Assembly: GCF_002869965.1 (NCBI RefSeq)
Contig: NZ_PEBS01000053.1
Location: 1-40,409, forward strand
DNA from: Janthinobacterium sp. ROICE36
Lineage (GTDB): Bacteria > Pseudomonadota > Gammaproteobacteria > Burkholderiales > Burkholderiaceae_D
Direction: 5' to 3'
Length of the DNA stretch: 40,409 nucleotides
Shown: one piece after another, positions 23,039-32,427 of the stretch
Layout of the letters: each line of letters begins with the position of its first letter
How positions within the stretch are numbered: the first letter of the stretch is position 1
Position numbers and translations under genes: made by a program
Notes under the pieces: generated by a model
Told to the model about the DNA's origin: nothing
The model's input: only the letters and a program-made list of their open reading frames with translations
Databases searched by the model: none

Positions 23039-25278
23039 AAAAACCATCCGTGAGCCCCCATACTTTCTCCTTCTCGCTGCGCCGCCTGTCGGCCGCCGCC
23101 TTGCTGTGCTGTTCCGTGGCCGGCATGCCGGCACCCGCCTGGGCCGCGCCCGGCGATGAAGCGGCGCTCAATTTCGTCGGCGCCGACATCGAATCGGTGA
23201 TCAAGGCCGTGGGCCATTACACCAACATCAATTTCGTCATCGACCCGCGCGTCAAGGGCACGATCACCCTGGTGTCGGAAAAATCGATCAGCAAGACGCA
23301 AGCCTTCGGGCTGCTGGCCTCGGCCTTGCGCCTGCAAGGCTATGCGGTGGTCTCCGGCGACGGCTACGCGAAAGTGGTGCCGGAAGCGGACGCCAAGCTG
23401 CAGTCCGTGCCGACCCAGGTGGGCAACGGCGCCAGCCAGGTGAAGGGCGACCAGATCGCCACCCAGGTGTTTTACCTGAACTACGAATCGTCGGCCAACC
23501 TGCTGGCCGTGCTGCGGCCCCTGATTTCGCCGAACAACACGATCAACGCCAACCCGGGCAACAACTCGCTGGTAATCACCGATTACGCGGATAACCTCAA
23601 GCGCCTGGCGAAGATCATCGCCGCGCTCGACGTGCCCGCCTCGACGGACCTCGACGTGATCCCCGTGCGCTATGCCATCGCTTCCGACCTGGCTTCGATG
23701 GTCAACAAGCTGATGGAAGGCGGCAATGCGGGCGCCGGCGCGGCCGCCGACACGGGCAAGGTCTCCGTGCTGGCCGACCCGCGCACCAATTCGCTGGTGC
23801 TGCGCGCGCCATCGGCGGCGCGCGCCAACCTGGCCAAGTCGCTCATCTCGAAGCTGGACCAGCCCACCACGCAGCTGGGCAATGTGCACGTGGTGTATCT
23901 GAAGAATGCGGACGCCACCAAGCTGGCGCAGACCCTGCGCTCGGTGGTGACGTCGGACGGCTCGGCCGCCACGGCGCAGCAGGGCACCAGCAACCTCGCC
24001 ACCAACAACCCGATCAGCCAGAACAACAGCGGCATGAATAGCACCGGCCTGGGCGGCAATACGCAAAATCGCAGCTCGGGCGGCGCTTCGCTGAACAATG
24101 CTCCGCAGCAGTTGTCGTCGGGCGGCACGGCCGGCTTCATCCAGGCCGACGCATCGACGAATACCCTGATCCTGACCTGCAACGAAGCCGTCTACCGCAA
24201 CCTGCGCGCCGTGATCGACCAGCTCGACGTGCGCCGCGCCCAGGTCTACATCGAGGCGCTGATCGTCGAAGTGACGTCGTCCAAGGCGTCCGAGTTCGGC
24301 GTGCAGTGGCTGGGCCTGTCGGGCGACAGTGGCAGCAACTACCGCGTGGGGGCGCTGCAGTCGTTCGCTTCCGGCACCAGCAACAATATCGGCGCCATCG
24401 CCACGGGCGGCGGCAAGGTCTTGCCGACGGGCGGCCTGACGGTGGGTATCTTCAAGCAGATCAACGGCGCGCTGGGCCTGGGCGCCGTGGCGCATGCGCT
24501 GGAATCGGACGGCAACGCGAACATCCTGTCGACGCCGAACTTGATCACCCTGGACAATGAACTGGCGACCATCAAGGTGGGCCAGAACGTGCCCATCCTG
24601 ACGGGCCAGTACACCAGCACGGCCGGCACCAACACCAACCCGTTCCAGACCATCGACCGCAAGGAAGTGGGCCTGACCCTGAAGGTGCGCCCGCAGATTT
24701 CGGAAGGCGGCACCATCAAGCTGGGCATCTATCACGAGACGTCGAGCGTGGACAAGTCCACGGCGTCGGCCGTCAGCGGCATCACCATCAACAACCGCGT
24801 GATCGAAAACAATGTGCTGGCCGACGATGGCCAGATCATCGTGCTCGGTGGCCTGATCGAGGACAGCACGGGCGACAATGCCGAGAAAGTGCGCGGCCTG
24901 GGCGATATCCCCCTGATCGGCAACCTGTTCAAGTACCAGACGCGCGAGCGCAAGAAAACCAATCTGATGATCTTCCTGCGCCCGGTCATCGTGCGCAACA
25001 AGGAGCAGAGCGGCAGCCTGGCCGCCGACCGCTACGACTACATGCGTTCGGCCGAGACGGCCGCCGTGCCGGCGATGGGCAATCTGATGCTGAAAGACCT
25101 GGGCACGCCCGTCTTGCCGGCCCTGCAAGATGGCCAGCCGGTGGGCGGCAATATGGTGACGCGCCCCGTGCCGCCGGCGCCGACGCCGCCGCCAGGCGCG
25201 CCGGCCAACGCGGCCACGCCGCCGCAGCCGCTGCTGCAGCAATACCAGCAGCAGTCACAGCCGCAGCAGCAGAAGTGA
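23035..25278 (+). CDS. gspD: Type II secretion system secretin GspD
   Basis: GspD forms the multimeric outer-membrane channel of the secretion system. It has 747 residues. A signal peptide ends at about 37 (APAWA). The N0 domain is at about 43-115 (LNFVGADIESVIKAVGHYTN). N1, N2 and N3 follow up to about 400; N3 has a long Asn/Ser/Gly-rich loop (about 320-365). The secretin core lies at about 420-650, with VGQNVPILTGQ and EVGLTLKVRPQISEGGTIKL. The tail is rich in Pro and Gln, with LLQQYQQQSQPQQQ at the end. It would normally need a pilotin, and none is visible nearby. It starts with an ATGA overlap on gspN. Confidence 0.97.
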   Translation: MKKPSVSPHTFSFSLRRLSAAALLCCSVAGMPAPAWAAPGDEAALNFVGADIESVIKAVGHYTNINFVIDPRVKGTITLVSEKSISKTQAFGLLASALRLQGYAVVSGDGYAKVVPEADAKLQSVPTQVGNGASQVKGDQIATQVFYLNYESSANLLAVLRPLISPNNTINANPGNNSLVITDYADNLKRLAKIIAALDVPASTDLDVIPVRYAIASDLASMVNKLMEGGNAGAGAAADTGKVSVLADPRTNSLVLRAPSAARANLAKSLISKLDQPTTQLGNVHVVYLKNADATKLAQTLRSVVTSDGSAATAQQGTSNLATNNPISQNNSGMNSTGLGGNTQNRSSGGASLNNAPQQLSSGGTAGFIQADASTNTLILTCNEAVYRNLRAVIDQLDVRRAQVYIEALIVEVTSSKASEFGVQWLGLSGDSGSNYRVGALQSFASGTSNNIGAIATGGGKVLPTGGLTVGIFKQINGALGLGAVAHALESDGNANILSTPNLITLDNELATIKVGQNVPILTGQYTSTAGTNTNPFQTIDRKEVGLTLKVRPQISEGGTIKLGIYHETSSVDKSTASAVSGITINNRVIENNVLADDGQIIVLGGLIEDSTGDNAEKVRGLGDIPLIGNLFKYQTRERKKTNLMIFLRPVIVRNKEQSGSLAADRYDYMRSAETAAVPAMGNLMLKDLGTPVLPALQDGQPVGGNMVTRPVPPAPTPPPGAPANAATPPQPLLQQYQQQSQPQQQK

Positions 25279-25288
25279 CGGGACAGCC

Positions 25289-26710
25289 ATGAGTAATCTG
25301 CTTCCCTACGCCTACGCGCGCGATTTCGGCTTGCTGGCCCGGCCCGGCGCCGTCGATGGCGCCCCGGTCGAGGTGCTGGTGGCCGCATCGACGGCGCCGG
25401 CGGCGATTGCCGAAGTGTCGCGCCGCTTCGGCCAGATTCAATTGACGGTGCTGCCGCGCGGCGAACTCGATGCGGCCATTGCCGGCGCCTACGCGGGCGG
25501 TGGCGGCGATGCGTCGCAGATGGCCGATGAGTTCGACGCCGACCTGGACTTGACGAAGCTGCTGCAGGATGTGCCGGCCATCGAGGACTTGCTCGAATCG
25601 TCCGACGACGCGCCCGTCATCCGCATGATCAACGCCTTGCTCACGCAGGCGCTGCGCGAAGGCGCGTCCGATATCCACATCGAGCCGTTCGAGCAGACGT
25701 CCGTCGTGCGCTTTCGCATCGATGGCAGCCTGCGCGACGTGGTGCGCCCGCGCAAGGCCATCCACGGTTCGCTCATTTCGCGCATCAAGATCATGGCGCA
25801 GCTCGACATCGCCGAAAAACGCTTGCCGCAGGATGGCCGCATCACCCTGCGCGTGGGCGGCAAACCCGTCGATGTGCGCGTCTCGACCCTGCCAACCGGG
25901 CATGGCGAACGGGCCGTGCTGCGCTTGCTGGACAAAGAAGCGGGCCGCCTCGACTTGCAGCACCTGGGCATGAGCGCGCCCATGCTGAAGCAGTTCGATG
26001 GCCTGATCACGCAGCCGCACGGCATCGTGCTCGTCACGGGACCCACCGGCTCGGGCAAGACCACCACTCTGTACGCGGCGCTGTCGATGCTCAATGCCAC
26101 CACCACGAACATCCTGACGGTGGAAGACCCGATCGAGTACGATCTGGCCGGCGTGGGTCAGACGCAGGTCAATCCGCGCATCGACATGACCTTTGCCAAG
26201 GCGCTGCGGGCGATTTTGCGGCAAGATCCCGATGTAATCATGATCGGCGAGATCCGCGACCTGGAAACGGCGCAGATCGCCGTGCAGGCTTCGCTGACGG
26301 GCCACCTGGTGCTGGCAACCCTGCACACCAACGATGCCTCGGCGGCCGTCACGCGCCTGCTGGACATGGGCATCGAACCGTTCCTGCTGTCGTCGTCGCT
26401 CTTGGGTGTGCTGGCGCAGCGCCTGGTGCGCAAATTGTGCGGCGCTTGCAAGACCTTCGATGGGCAATACTGGCAGGCGGTCGGTTGCGAGCAGTGCGGC
26501 CAGACGGGTTACCAGGGCCGCGTCGGCGTATACGAGCTGCTGCGCACGACGGAGCAGATCCGCGCGCAAATCCACAACCGCGCCTCGGAAGCGGACGTGC
26601 GCGCCGTCGCCCTGCAGGATGGCATGACGAACATGCGCGATGACGGCGAACGCTGGCTGCGCGACGGCACCACCACGCAAGCTGAATTGCTGCGCGTGAC
26701 CAAAGACTAG
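25289..26710 (+). CDS. gspE: Type II secretion system ATPase GspE
   Basis: GspE is the cytoplasmic hexameric ATPase that powers pseudopilus assembly. It has 473 residues. An N-terminal GspL-binding domain (about 1-100) precedes the core. Walker A GPTGSGKTT is at 251-259, the Walker B region RQDPDVIMIGEIRD at 311-324, and the histidine box LATLHTNDA at 342-350. A zinc-binding four-cysteine element (Cys384, Cys387, Cys400, Cys403) is present, with a shorter spacer than in many GspE proteins. It starts 10 bases after gspD. Confidence 0.97.
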   Translation: MSNLLPYAYARDFGLLARPGAVDGAPVEVLVAASTAPAAIAEVSRRFGQIQLTVLPRGELDAAIAGAYAGGGGDASQMADEFDADLDLTKLLQDVPAIEDLLESSDDAPVIRMINALLTQALREGASDIHIEPFEQTSVVRFRIDGSLRDVVRPRKAIHGSLISRIKIMAQLDIAEKRLPQDGRITLRVGGKPVDVRVSTLPTGHGERAVLRLLDKEAGRLDLQHLGMSAPMLKQFDGLITQPHGIVLVTGPTGSGKTTTLYAALSMLNATTTNILTVEDPIEYDLAGVGQTQVNPRIDMTFAKALRAILRQDPDVIMIGEIRDLETAQIAVQASLTGHLVLATLHTNDASAAVTRLLDMGIEPFLLSSSLLGVLAQRLVRKLCGACKTFDGQYWQAVGCEQCGQTGYQGRVGVYELLRTTEQIRAQIHNRASEADVRAVALQDGMTNMRDDGERWLRDGTTTQAELLRVTKD

Positions 26711-26720
26711 GCCCGCCACC

Positions 26721-27941
26721 ATGCCCGCATTCCGTTATGAAGCCGTCGACGCCCAGGGCGCCACCCGCAAGGGCGTGCTTAATGCCGACAGTCCCCGTTC
26801 CGCGCGCGCCGAGTTGCGCGTGCAAGGCCTGGTGCCGCTGGCCGTCGAGCCGATCACTGCGCAGGTCGACGCCGCCGGCGTCACCAAGCGGCGCGGCTTC
26901 GGCGAGCGTTTGTCCAGCACCGAGCTGGCCCTGTTTACGCGCCAGCTGGCCAGCCTGCTGGAAGCGGGCCTGCCGCTGGAACAGGCCTTTTCCGCCCTGC
27001 TGGAACAGGCCGAGCGGCCGTATCTGCGCGACCTGATCGCCTCGATCCGTTCGGAAGTGATCGGCGGTGCCGCGTTTTCCGACGTGCTGGCGCGCCATCC
27101 GCGCGATTTCGCGGAAATTTACCGGGCGCTGGTGGCATCCGGCGAGCAGATCGGCCATTTGTCGCGCGTGCTGTCGCGCCTGGCCGACTATATCGAACGG
27201 CGCAATGCACTGGTGCAGAAGGTCAAGCTGGCGTTTACCTATCCGGCCATCGTCACGGTGGTGGCGTTTTCCATCGTGATTTTCCTGCTCACCTACGTGG
27301 TGCCGCAGATCGTTTCCGTGTTTGCCAATACCAAGCAGAAGCTGCCCCTGCTGACCGTGATCATGCTGGCGCTGTCGGACTTCGTGCGCCATTACGGCAT
27401 CGTCGTGGCGATTGCCCTCGCCGGCGCCTGGGTCGCCTGGCGCCGCGCGCTGCAGCAGCCGGCCTTGAAACGGCGCTGGCATACCTGGCTGCTGACGGCG
27501 CCGCTGTACGGCAAGTTCGAGCGCAGCCTGAATACGGCGCGTTTCGCCAGCACCCTGGCCATTACCACGGGGTCCGGCGTGCCGATCCTGCGCGCGCTCG
27601 ACACCAGCCGCGATACGCTGACCAATGTGGCGATGCAGGAACTGGTGGAAGAAGCCAGCGGCGCCGTGCGCGAGGGCGTCAGCCTGGCGCGCGCGCTGTC
27701 GGCGCAGAAGCATTTCCCGCCCATGCTGATCCACATGATACGCGCCGGCGAAATCACGGGCGAGCTGCCGGCCATGCTGGAACGCGCCGCCAGCGCGCAG
27801 GAGCAGGACCTGGAACGCCGCACCCTGACCATCGCCGGCTTGCTGGAGCCGGCCCTGATCCTGGCCATGGGCGTGGTGGTGCTGCTGATCGTGCTGGCCG
27901 TGCTGATGCCGATTATCGAAATCAATCAGCTCGTCAGATAA
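26721..27941 (+). CDS. gspF: Type II secretion system inner-membrane protein GspF
   Basis: GspF is the polytopic centre of the inner-membrane platform and a relative of PilC. It has 406 residues. Two repeated T2SSF domains are visible: about 70-190 (FTRQLASLLEAGLPLEQAF) and about 270-395 (FASTLAITTGSGVPILRAL). Membrane helices lie at about 175-195, 222-240 and 375-398. The conserved ASGEQIGHL and RAGEITGELP segments mark the two halves. It starts 10 bases after gspE. Confidence 0.97.
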   Translation: MPAFRYEAVDAQGATRKGVLNADSPRSARAELRVQGLVPLAVEPITAQVDAAGVTKRRGFGERLSSTELALFTRQLASLLEAGLPLEQAFSALLEQAERPYLRDLIASIRSEVIGGAAFSDVLARHPRDFAEIYRALVASGEQIGHLSRVLSRLADYIERRNALVQKVKLAFTYPAIVTVVAFSIVIFLLTYVVPQIVSVFANTKQKLPLLTVIMLALSDFVRHYGIVVAIALAGAWVAWRRALQQPALKRRWHTWLLTAPLYGKFERSLNTARFASTLAITTGSGVPILRALDTSRDTLTNVAMQELVEEASGAVREGVSLARALSAQKHFPPMLIHMIRAGEITGELPAMLERAASAQEQDLERRTLTIAGLLEPALILAMGVVVLLIVLAVLMPIIEINQLVR

Positions 27942-27957
27942 GAAACTCAAGGAAGCC

Positions 27958-28515
27958 ATGAAGCGTTTGCCTCAATTTACAAGTTTGCTCGCCGTCGTGG
28001 CGCTGTCCGTGTCGCTGGCCTACTGGGCCATGCAGCTGTTCAAGGCACCGCAACGCCCCATCAATCCACCCGCCGTGCCGGTGGTGCAGGATGCCAGCGT
28101 GGAGGCGGGCGCCTCGCTGTTCGGCGGCCAGGTCAGTGTGGCCACGGCCAGCAACTATCAGCTCAAGGGCGTGGTAGCGGCCGCGAATGGCCGCGGCAGC
28201 GTGGCCATCATCTCGACCGATGGCAAGCCGTCCGTGGCCCTGCCCGAAGGCGCCGAGGTGGTGCCCGGCGTGACCGTGCTGGAAGTGCATGCGCGCCATG
28301 TATTGCTGCGCGATGGCGGCGTGAGCAAGCGTATCGACCTGGTGGCCGACGACAAGGCGCTGGCCCTGCCGGCGCAAGTGTCTGCCACCCCGACGCCGGC
28401 TGCCGCGCCCGTCACGAACCTGGTGCCGCCGCCGCTGCCGATGGAGCAGCAGCGTCCGGCAACCATGATGCCGGCGCCGCAAGTGAGCACCACCAGCACG
28501 CCGCCGTCGCATTAA
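27958..28515 (+). CDS. gspC: Type II secretion system protein GspC (short form)
   Basis: GspC links the inner-membrane platform to the secretin through its HR domain. It has 185 residues. An N-terminal membrane helix (about 7-26, FTSLLAVVALSVSLAYWAM) is followed by an HR-like beta domain (about 50-125, SNYQLKGVVAAANGRGSVAI and further). The C-terminal third is Pro/Thr-rich with no PDZ domain or coiled coil, so it is shorter than classical GspC. The gene closes the operon, whereas in many gammaproteobacteria gspC comes first. PulS/OutS pilotin and gspO are not here. Confidence 0.85.
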   Translation: MKRLPQFTSLLAVVALSVSLAYWAMQLFKAPQRPINPPAVPVVQDASVEAGASLFGGQVSVATASNYQLKGVVAAANGRGSVAIISTDGKPSVALPEGAEVVPGVTVLEVHARHVLLRDGGVSKRIDLVADDKALALPAQVSATPTPAAAPVTNLVPPPLPMEQQRPATMMPAPQVSTTSTPPSH

Positions 28516-28573
28516 CGCTGTTTTTATCGTATTTTTCCGATGGTGCCGTGCCGCCATCGCCACAGGAGTCTTC

Positions 28574-30811
28574 ATGTTCTTGATCCGTGCCGTCCTGGCA
28601 GGCTGCGTGGCGGCGCTATGCGCCTTGCCGCAAGCTGGCGCCGCCACCACCGCTTCCCCGGCAGCCGCTCAGACGGCGCCCGTACCGGCGCGTCCGCGCA
28701 TCGCCCTGGTACTGTCGGGCGGCGGCGCGCGCGGCCTGGCGCATATCGGCGTATTGAAAGTGCTGCAGGAGCTGCATGTGCCGATCGACATGGTGGTGGG
28801 CACCAGCATGGGTGGCGTGGTGGGCGGCGCCTATGCGGCCGGCGCTTCCGTGGCCGACCTGGAAAAGATGGCGCGCGAGACCAACTGGGCGCGCGTGGTG
28901 GCCGACCGGCCGCCGCGCGATGAACTGGCGTTCCGCCGCCGCGAGGAAGATTTATTGCTGCCGTCGCGCATCGAGTTTGGCCTCAGTCGTAACGGCATTT
29001 CCACGCCGCCGGCGGCGGCCAGCAATGCGGCGCTGGAAATAGCCTTGAACCGGCTGCTGCCCGCCGGCATGCGCGACCGTCCCGCCAGCCAGTTGCCGCT
29101 GCCCTTCCGTTCCGTGGCATCGGACCTGGTCAATGGCGAGCTGGTGGAGCTGGTCGACACGCCGCTGTTCCTGTCGATGCGCGCCTCGCTGGCCGTGCCG
29201 GGCGTGTTTGCGCCCGTGCGCGTGAACAACCGCCTGGTGGTCGATGGGGGGCTGGTGCGCAACCTGCCCGTCGACATGGCGCGCGCCATGGGCGCTGACA
29301 TCATCATCGCCGTCAACGTGGGCACGCCGCTGGCGCCGGAAAAAGAGCTGGGCAGCGCCATCGGCGTGGCGCAGCAGATGCTGCAGATCCTCACGGAGCA
29401 AAACGTGCAGCGCTCGCTCAAGGAATTGCGTCCACAGGATATTCTCATGGCGCCGGACCTGACGGGCGTGAGTTTCCTCGACTTTGAAAACTATGCGCGC
29501 GCCATGCGCGCCGGCGAGCAGGCGGCGCAGGCCCTGGCCGCCCGCCTGGCGCCGCTGGCCCTGCCGCCGGAACAGTACGCGGCGCGCGAGCAGCTGCGCC
29601 TGGCCGCGCCGGCCTTGCTGGACGTGGCCCTGCCGCTCACGCGCCTGGCCGTGGAGAGCGAAGGCGATATCAATCCGCGCATCCTGCAAGCCCAGTCCGG
29701 GCTGGTGGAAGGCCAGCTCGTCACCCAGGAAGACGTGATCAAGGCTGCCGGCAAGCTGTATGGCCGCGGCGACGTGGCGCGCGTGGAGAGCGAAGTGGTC
29801 GACGCGGGCGACCAGCGCACGGTCAGCATCAAGGCCGTGGAGGCGCCGTGGGCCAGCAACCGTCTGCGCGTGGGCCTGGAGCTGTCCAGCGATTTCAGGG
29901 ATAGCAACAGCTTCGCCTTGAAGCTGCTGCATGTGCATTCGAACCTGAACAGCTGGGGCGGCGAGTTGCGCAGCACAGCGCAGATCGGCAATGCGCGCGG
30001 TTATGGCGTGCAATTCTGGCAGCCGCTGGGCGCGGGCAACCCGTGGTATATCGCGCCGCAACTGCAATACACCTCCTCGGCGATGGATGTCTTCGACCAG
30101 GGCCGGCGCAGCGCACGCCTGACGTATAACGGCCAGACGGCGGCGCTGGTGCTGGGACGCGAGTTCGGTACCTGGGGCGATCTGCAGTTCGGTGTCACGC
30201 GCACGGAGATCAAGGGCAAGCTGGCGATACCGGCCGATCCCACGCTGCCAGAGTCGCGTGCGCTGGGCACTACGCAGTTCGTGCAGTTCCGCGTCGATAC
30301 GCTCGATTCGCCCGGCTTTCCCACGCGCGGTGCGCTGCTCGACGCCACCTGGACGCGCGCTTCGACCACGGGTTCGGGCGAAGCGGCGCTGGGCCGTTCT
30401 TCGCTGACGGCATTGAAGGCTTTCGGTTATGGCAACTGGGCTGGCCACGTGTATGGCGAATGGGCGCGCGCGCAGCGCGGCGAGGCGCCGCTCAGCCTGG
30501 GCGGCTTCCTGCGCCTGTCCGGCACGGACTTTGCATCGGTGAGCGGGCGCAGCATCGCCCTGGCGCGGGTCGTGATGGCGCGCCGCATCGCTTCCCTGCC
30601 CAGTACCCTCGGTGGCGCCGTGCGGGCCGGCTTTTCGCTGGAAATGGGCGGCGGCTTCGATCAGAATGAACGCTGGAAGAGCAGCAAGTTCACGCAGGCC
30701 AGCAGCGCCTTCCTCTCCGTCGATACGCGCTTCGGTCCCGTGTATGTGGCCTCGGGCGCATCGAAGGGGGGCGAGAGCACCTTCTATCTGTTCCTGGGAC
30801 CCGTCTGGTAG
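28574..30811 (+). CDS. Patatin-like phospholipase with POTRA and beta-barrel (type Vd secretion)
   Basis: The protein has 745 residues. A signal peptide at about 1-24 is followed by a patatin lipase domain (about 40-350): oxyanion loop SGGGARG (48-54), nucleophile Ser78 in GTSMG, and catalytic Asp224 in DGG. After this come a POTRA-like segment (about 360-440) and a C-terminal beta-barrel of about 300 residues ending FLGPVW, with a terminal aromatic as in outer-membrane proteins. This is the PlpD-type layout, in which the barrel carries or displays the lipase at the surface. A good ribosome binding site (CAGGAG) precedes the ATG. The last 28 bases overlap the stop end of the opposite-strand regulator. 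Substrates are not known from sequence. Confidence 0.9.
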   Translation: MFLIRAVLAGCVAALCALPQAGAATTASPAAAQTAPVPARPRIALVLSGGGARGLAHIGVLKVLQELHVPIDMVVGTSMGGVVGGAYAAGASVADLEKMARETNWARVVADRPPRDELAFRRREEDLLLPSRIEFGLSRNGISTPPAAASNAALEIALNRLLPAGMRDRPASQLPLPFRSVASDLVNGELVELVDTPLFLSMRASLAVPGVFAPVRVNNRLVVDGGLVRNLPVDMARAMGADIIIAVNVGTPLAPEKELGSAIGVAQQMLQILTEQNVQRSLKELRPQDILMAPDLTGVSFLDFENYARAMRAGEQAAQALAARLAPLALPPEQYAAREQLRLAAPALLDVALPLTRLAVESEGDINPRILQAQSGLVEGQLVTQEDVIKAAGKLYGRGDVARVESEVVDAGDQRTVSIKAVEAPWASNRLRVGLELSSDFRDSNSFALKLLHVHSNLNSWGGELRSTAQIGNARGYGVQFWQPLGAGNPWYIAPQLQYTSSAMDVFDQGRRSARLTYNGQTAALVLGREFGTWGDLQFGVTRTEIKGKLAIPADPTLPESRALGTTQFVQFRVDTLDSPGFPTRGALLDATWTRASTTGSGEAALGRSSLTALKAFGYGNWAGHVYGEWARAQRGEAPLSLGGFLRLSGTDFASVSGRSIALARVVMARRIASLPSTLGGAVRAGFSLEMGGGFDQNERWKSSKFTQASSAFLSVDTRFGPVYVASGASKGGESTFYLFLGPVW

Positions 30812-31578
30812 TTGGCGGTCGGCGCAGCGGGAAGGGCGGCGGCCGAACTGCGGCGCAGGGCCGTGAAGGCGGCAAATTCCCATGAGCGAAAGCCCAGCAG
30901 CAGGGTAAAGCCATCGCGCTCGGTGGGCGCCAGGCGCCGGTCGTTCTGGTGCAGGCGCGCCAGTTCCTCGGCCAGCTGGCGGATTTTTTGCACCAGCTCT
31001 TGCGCGCTCGACAGCGACAGGCGCGCCGGAATGCACATCAGGGTTTCGCCGGCGCCATCGAAATGCCCACTGAAATAATCGGCCACCACGTGTTCGCGGA
31101 AGTACTGCTGCACGGGACCGTCGGCCAGCCAGTGGAAGGCGTTCGAGACGCGCAGGCTGTAGCGGTTCAGCGGTTTGAGTTCGATCAAGCCCAGCCGGTC
31201 CAGCTCTGCCAGGCAGCCTATGCATTCGGCCTGCGTCAGCGCATACGTTTCCACCACCTGCTCCAGGCTCCAGTGGCCCAGGCAGCAGATTGCCACCAGC
31301 AGCAAGCGCGGATGCGCCACCAGCGACTTTTCCTGCACCAGGGTGAGTGTGTCGGCGTGCGGCGTGATGTCGGCCGCGCCGCGCAGCACGTCTTCCATGG
31401 CGATGCCCGAGGCCTTGCAGATCAGGGCCAGGCGCGACAGCGACATATCGTGCTGGCCAAACATGCGCTTGACGCTCGACTCGCTCATGGCGATGCGCTC
31501 GGCCAAGACCTTGTACGTGATGCCGGCGGCGCGCAATTGGGTGCGCAGCACGCGCAAAACCAGTTCAGGTGAACTCAC
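30784..31578 (-). CDS. XRE-type helix-turn-helix regulator with an unassigned C-terminal domain
   Basis: The protein has 264 residues from a GTG at 31578 with AAAGGA upstream. The N-terminal Cro/CI-type helix-turn-helix (about 5-62) reads YKVLAERIAMSESSVKRMFG, a clear XRE pattern. The remaining 200 residues do not match any domain I recognise. They include a hydrophobic segment (LLLVAICCLGHWSLEQVVE), a winged-helix-like stretch (AECIGCLAELDRLGLIELKP) and a helical region (AQELVQKIRQLAEELARLHQ). The gene ends inside the tail of the patatin gene on the other strand. It is divergent from the small beta-barrel gene at 31747 and could regulate it. The frame runs open to 31731, but the upstream part looks non-coding. 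Confidence 0.75.
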   Translation of the reverse strand: MSSPELVLRVLRTQLRAAGITYKVLAERIAMSESSVKRMFGQHDMSLSRLALICKASGIAMEDVLRGAADITPHADTLTLVQEKSLVAHPRLLLVAICCLGHWSLEQVVETYALTQAECIGCLAELDRLGLIELKPLNRYSLRVSNAFHWLADGPVQQYFREHVVADYFSGHFDGAGETLMCIPARLSLSSAQELVQKIRQLAEELARLHQNDRRLAPTERDGFTLLLGFRSWEFAAFTALRRSSAAALPAAPTANYQTGPRNR

Positions 31579-31746
31579 GAGATATCCTTTTTTGCAAGTT
31601 TGGTAGCGGATGACGGTACCGAATGTAGCCGCAAATGGCACTTTGCACAAGGTGATAGTACTTCTCCGCAAAAGAGATGACACTCCCGCTTGTGGCTCGC
31701 GCAGCGCGCTACAACCAGGCAATCCATCCACTTGTAGAGGTTATCC

Positions 31747-32361
31747 ATGTTCCCATCTTTCCGTTTCCCCGCAGCGCTGCTGGCGCTGGCCAGCATCGCT
31801 CCCCTGCATGCCGTAGCTGCCGAGCCTGCACCGGGTCCCGTCTACGCGGGCGCCAGCTACGGCTTTCGCGCCAATACCGGCCTCGATTGCCTGCCAGGAC
31901 AAGGCGATTGCGATAAAAGCAGCAAGCGCAATGGCAAGGCCTACGTGGGTTACAGTTTCGACGCGCTGCCGTTTCAGGGCGGCGTGGCCCTGCCTTCGCT
32001 TGAGCTGGTGGGGTATCTGGGCGGAGAGGTCAAGTCCGGCTTCGACACGGGCGCGGGCAAGCGCGCCGGCCGCGGCAAGTTCACCGGCGCCGGCGTGCAG
32101 GGCGTGCTCGGCTACCAGTTCGATGCCTTCACTCTGAGCGGGCGCGCCGGCGTGGCCTACACGCAAGGCAAGGTCGATTATCTGGCCGGTGGTTCGGACA
32201 AGAAGAACAAGGCTGGCCTGATCTACGGCATCGGCACGGCATATGCGCTGAACCAGAACTGGTCGCTGCACCTCGACTGGGATCGCGTGCCCGTCAAGTA
32301 CAACGACAAGCAAACCACCAAGGTCGACATGTTTTCGCTGGGCGCGTCCTACCGTTTTTAA
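31747..32361 (+). CDS. Small outer-membrane beta-barrel protein
   Basis: The protein has 204 residues. A signal peptide (about 1-25, AALLALASIAPLHAVAA) is followed by alternating beta-strands with aromatic belts, such as GPVYAGASYGFRANTG, YVGYSFDALPF and AYALNQNWSLHLDWDRV. It ends in SLGASYRF, with the C-terminal Phe recognised by the Bam machinery. The pattern fits the OmpA-N/OmpX-like porin superfamily with about eight strands. No specific function is evident. It is preceded by TAGAGGTT about 10 bases before the ATG and is divergent from the XRE regulator. Confidence 0.8.
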   Translation: MFPSFRFPAALLALASIAPLHAVAAEPAPGPVYAGASYGFRANTGLDCLPGQGDCDKSSKRNGKAYVGYSFDALPFQGGVALPSLELVGYLGGEVKSGFDTGAGKRAGRGKFTGAGVQGVLGYQFDAFTLSGRAGVAYTQGKVDYLAGGSDKKNKAGLIYGIGTAYALNQNWSLHLDWDRVPVKYNDKQTTKVDMFSLGASYRF

Positions 32362-32394
32362 AGGGATGTTGCTGCGGCAGAGAGTGGCTTGATG

Positions 32395-32420
32395 GCGGAC
32401 GCCCCGATGGGGGTGTCCGC
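32395..32420. terminator. Hairpin between convergent genes
   Basis: GCGGAC and GTCCGC close a stem continued by CCCC/GGGG pairs with a small bulge. It lies between the beta-barrel gene (plus) and the 64-residue gene (minus). There is no clear T-run on either side, so terminator function is only likely. Confidence 0.4.
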
Positions 32421-32427
32421 GGGCGGC

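Noticed and set aside
22804..25242. 812-codon open frame antisense to gspD
   Set aside because: Repetitive Arg/His/Gly composition and no domains; it is the complement of a G+C-rich gene whose third positions avoid stops.
24986..26722. 578-codon open frame antisense to gspE
   Set aside because: The sense strand encodes an intact ATPase with Walker motifs; the antisense product has no recognisable domain.
28952..31225. 757-codon open frame antisense to the patatin gene
   Set aside because: Same composition bias; the sense strand has complete patatin and barrel features.
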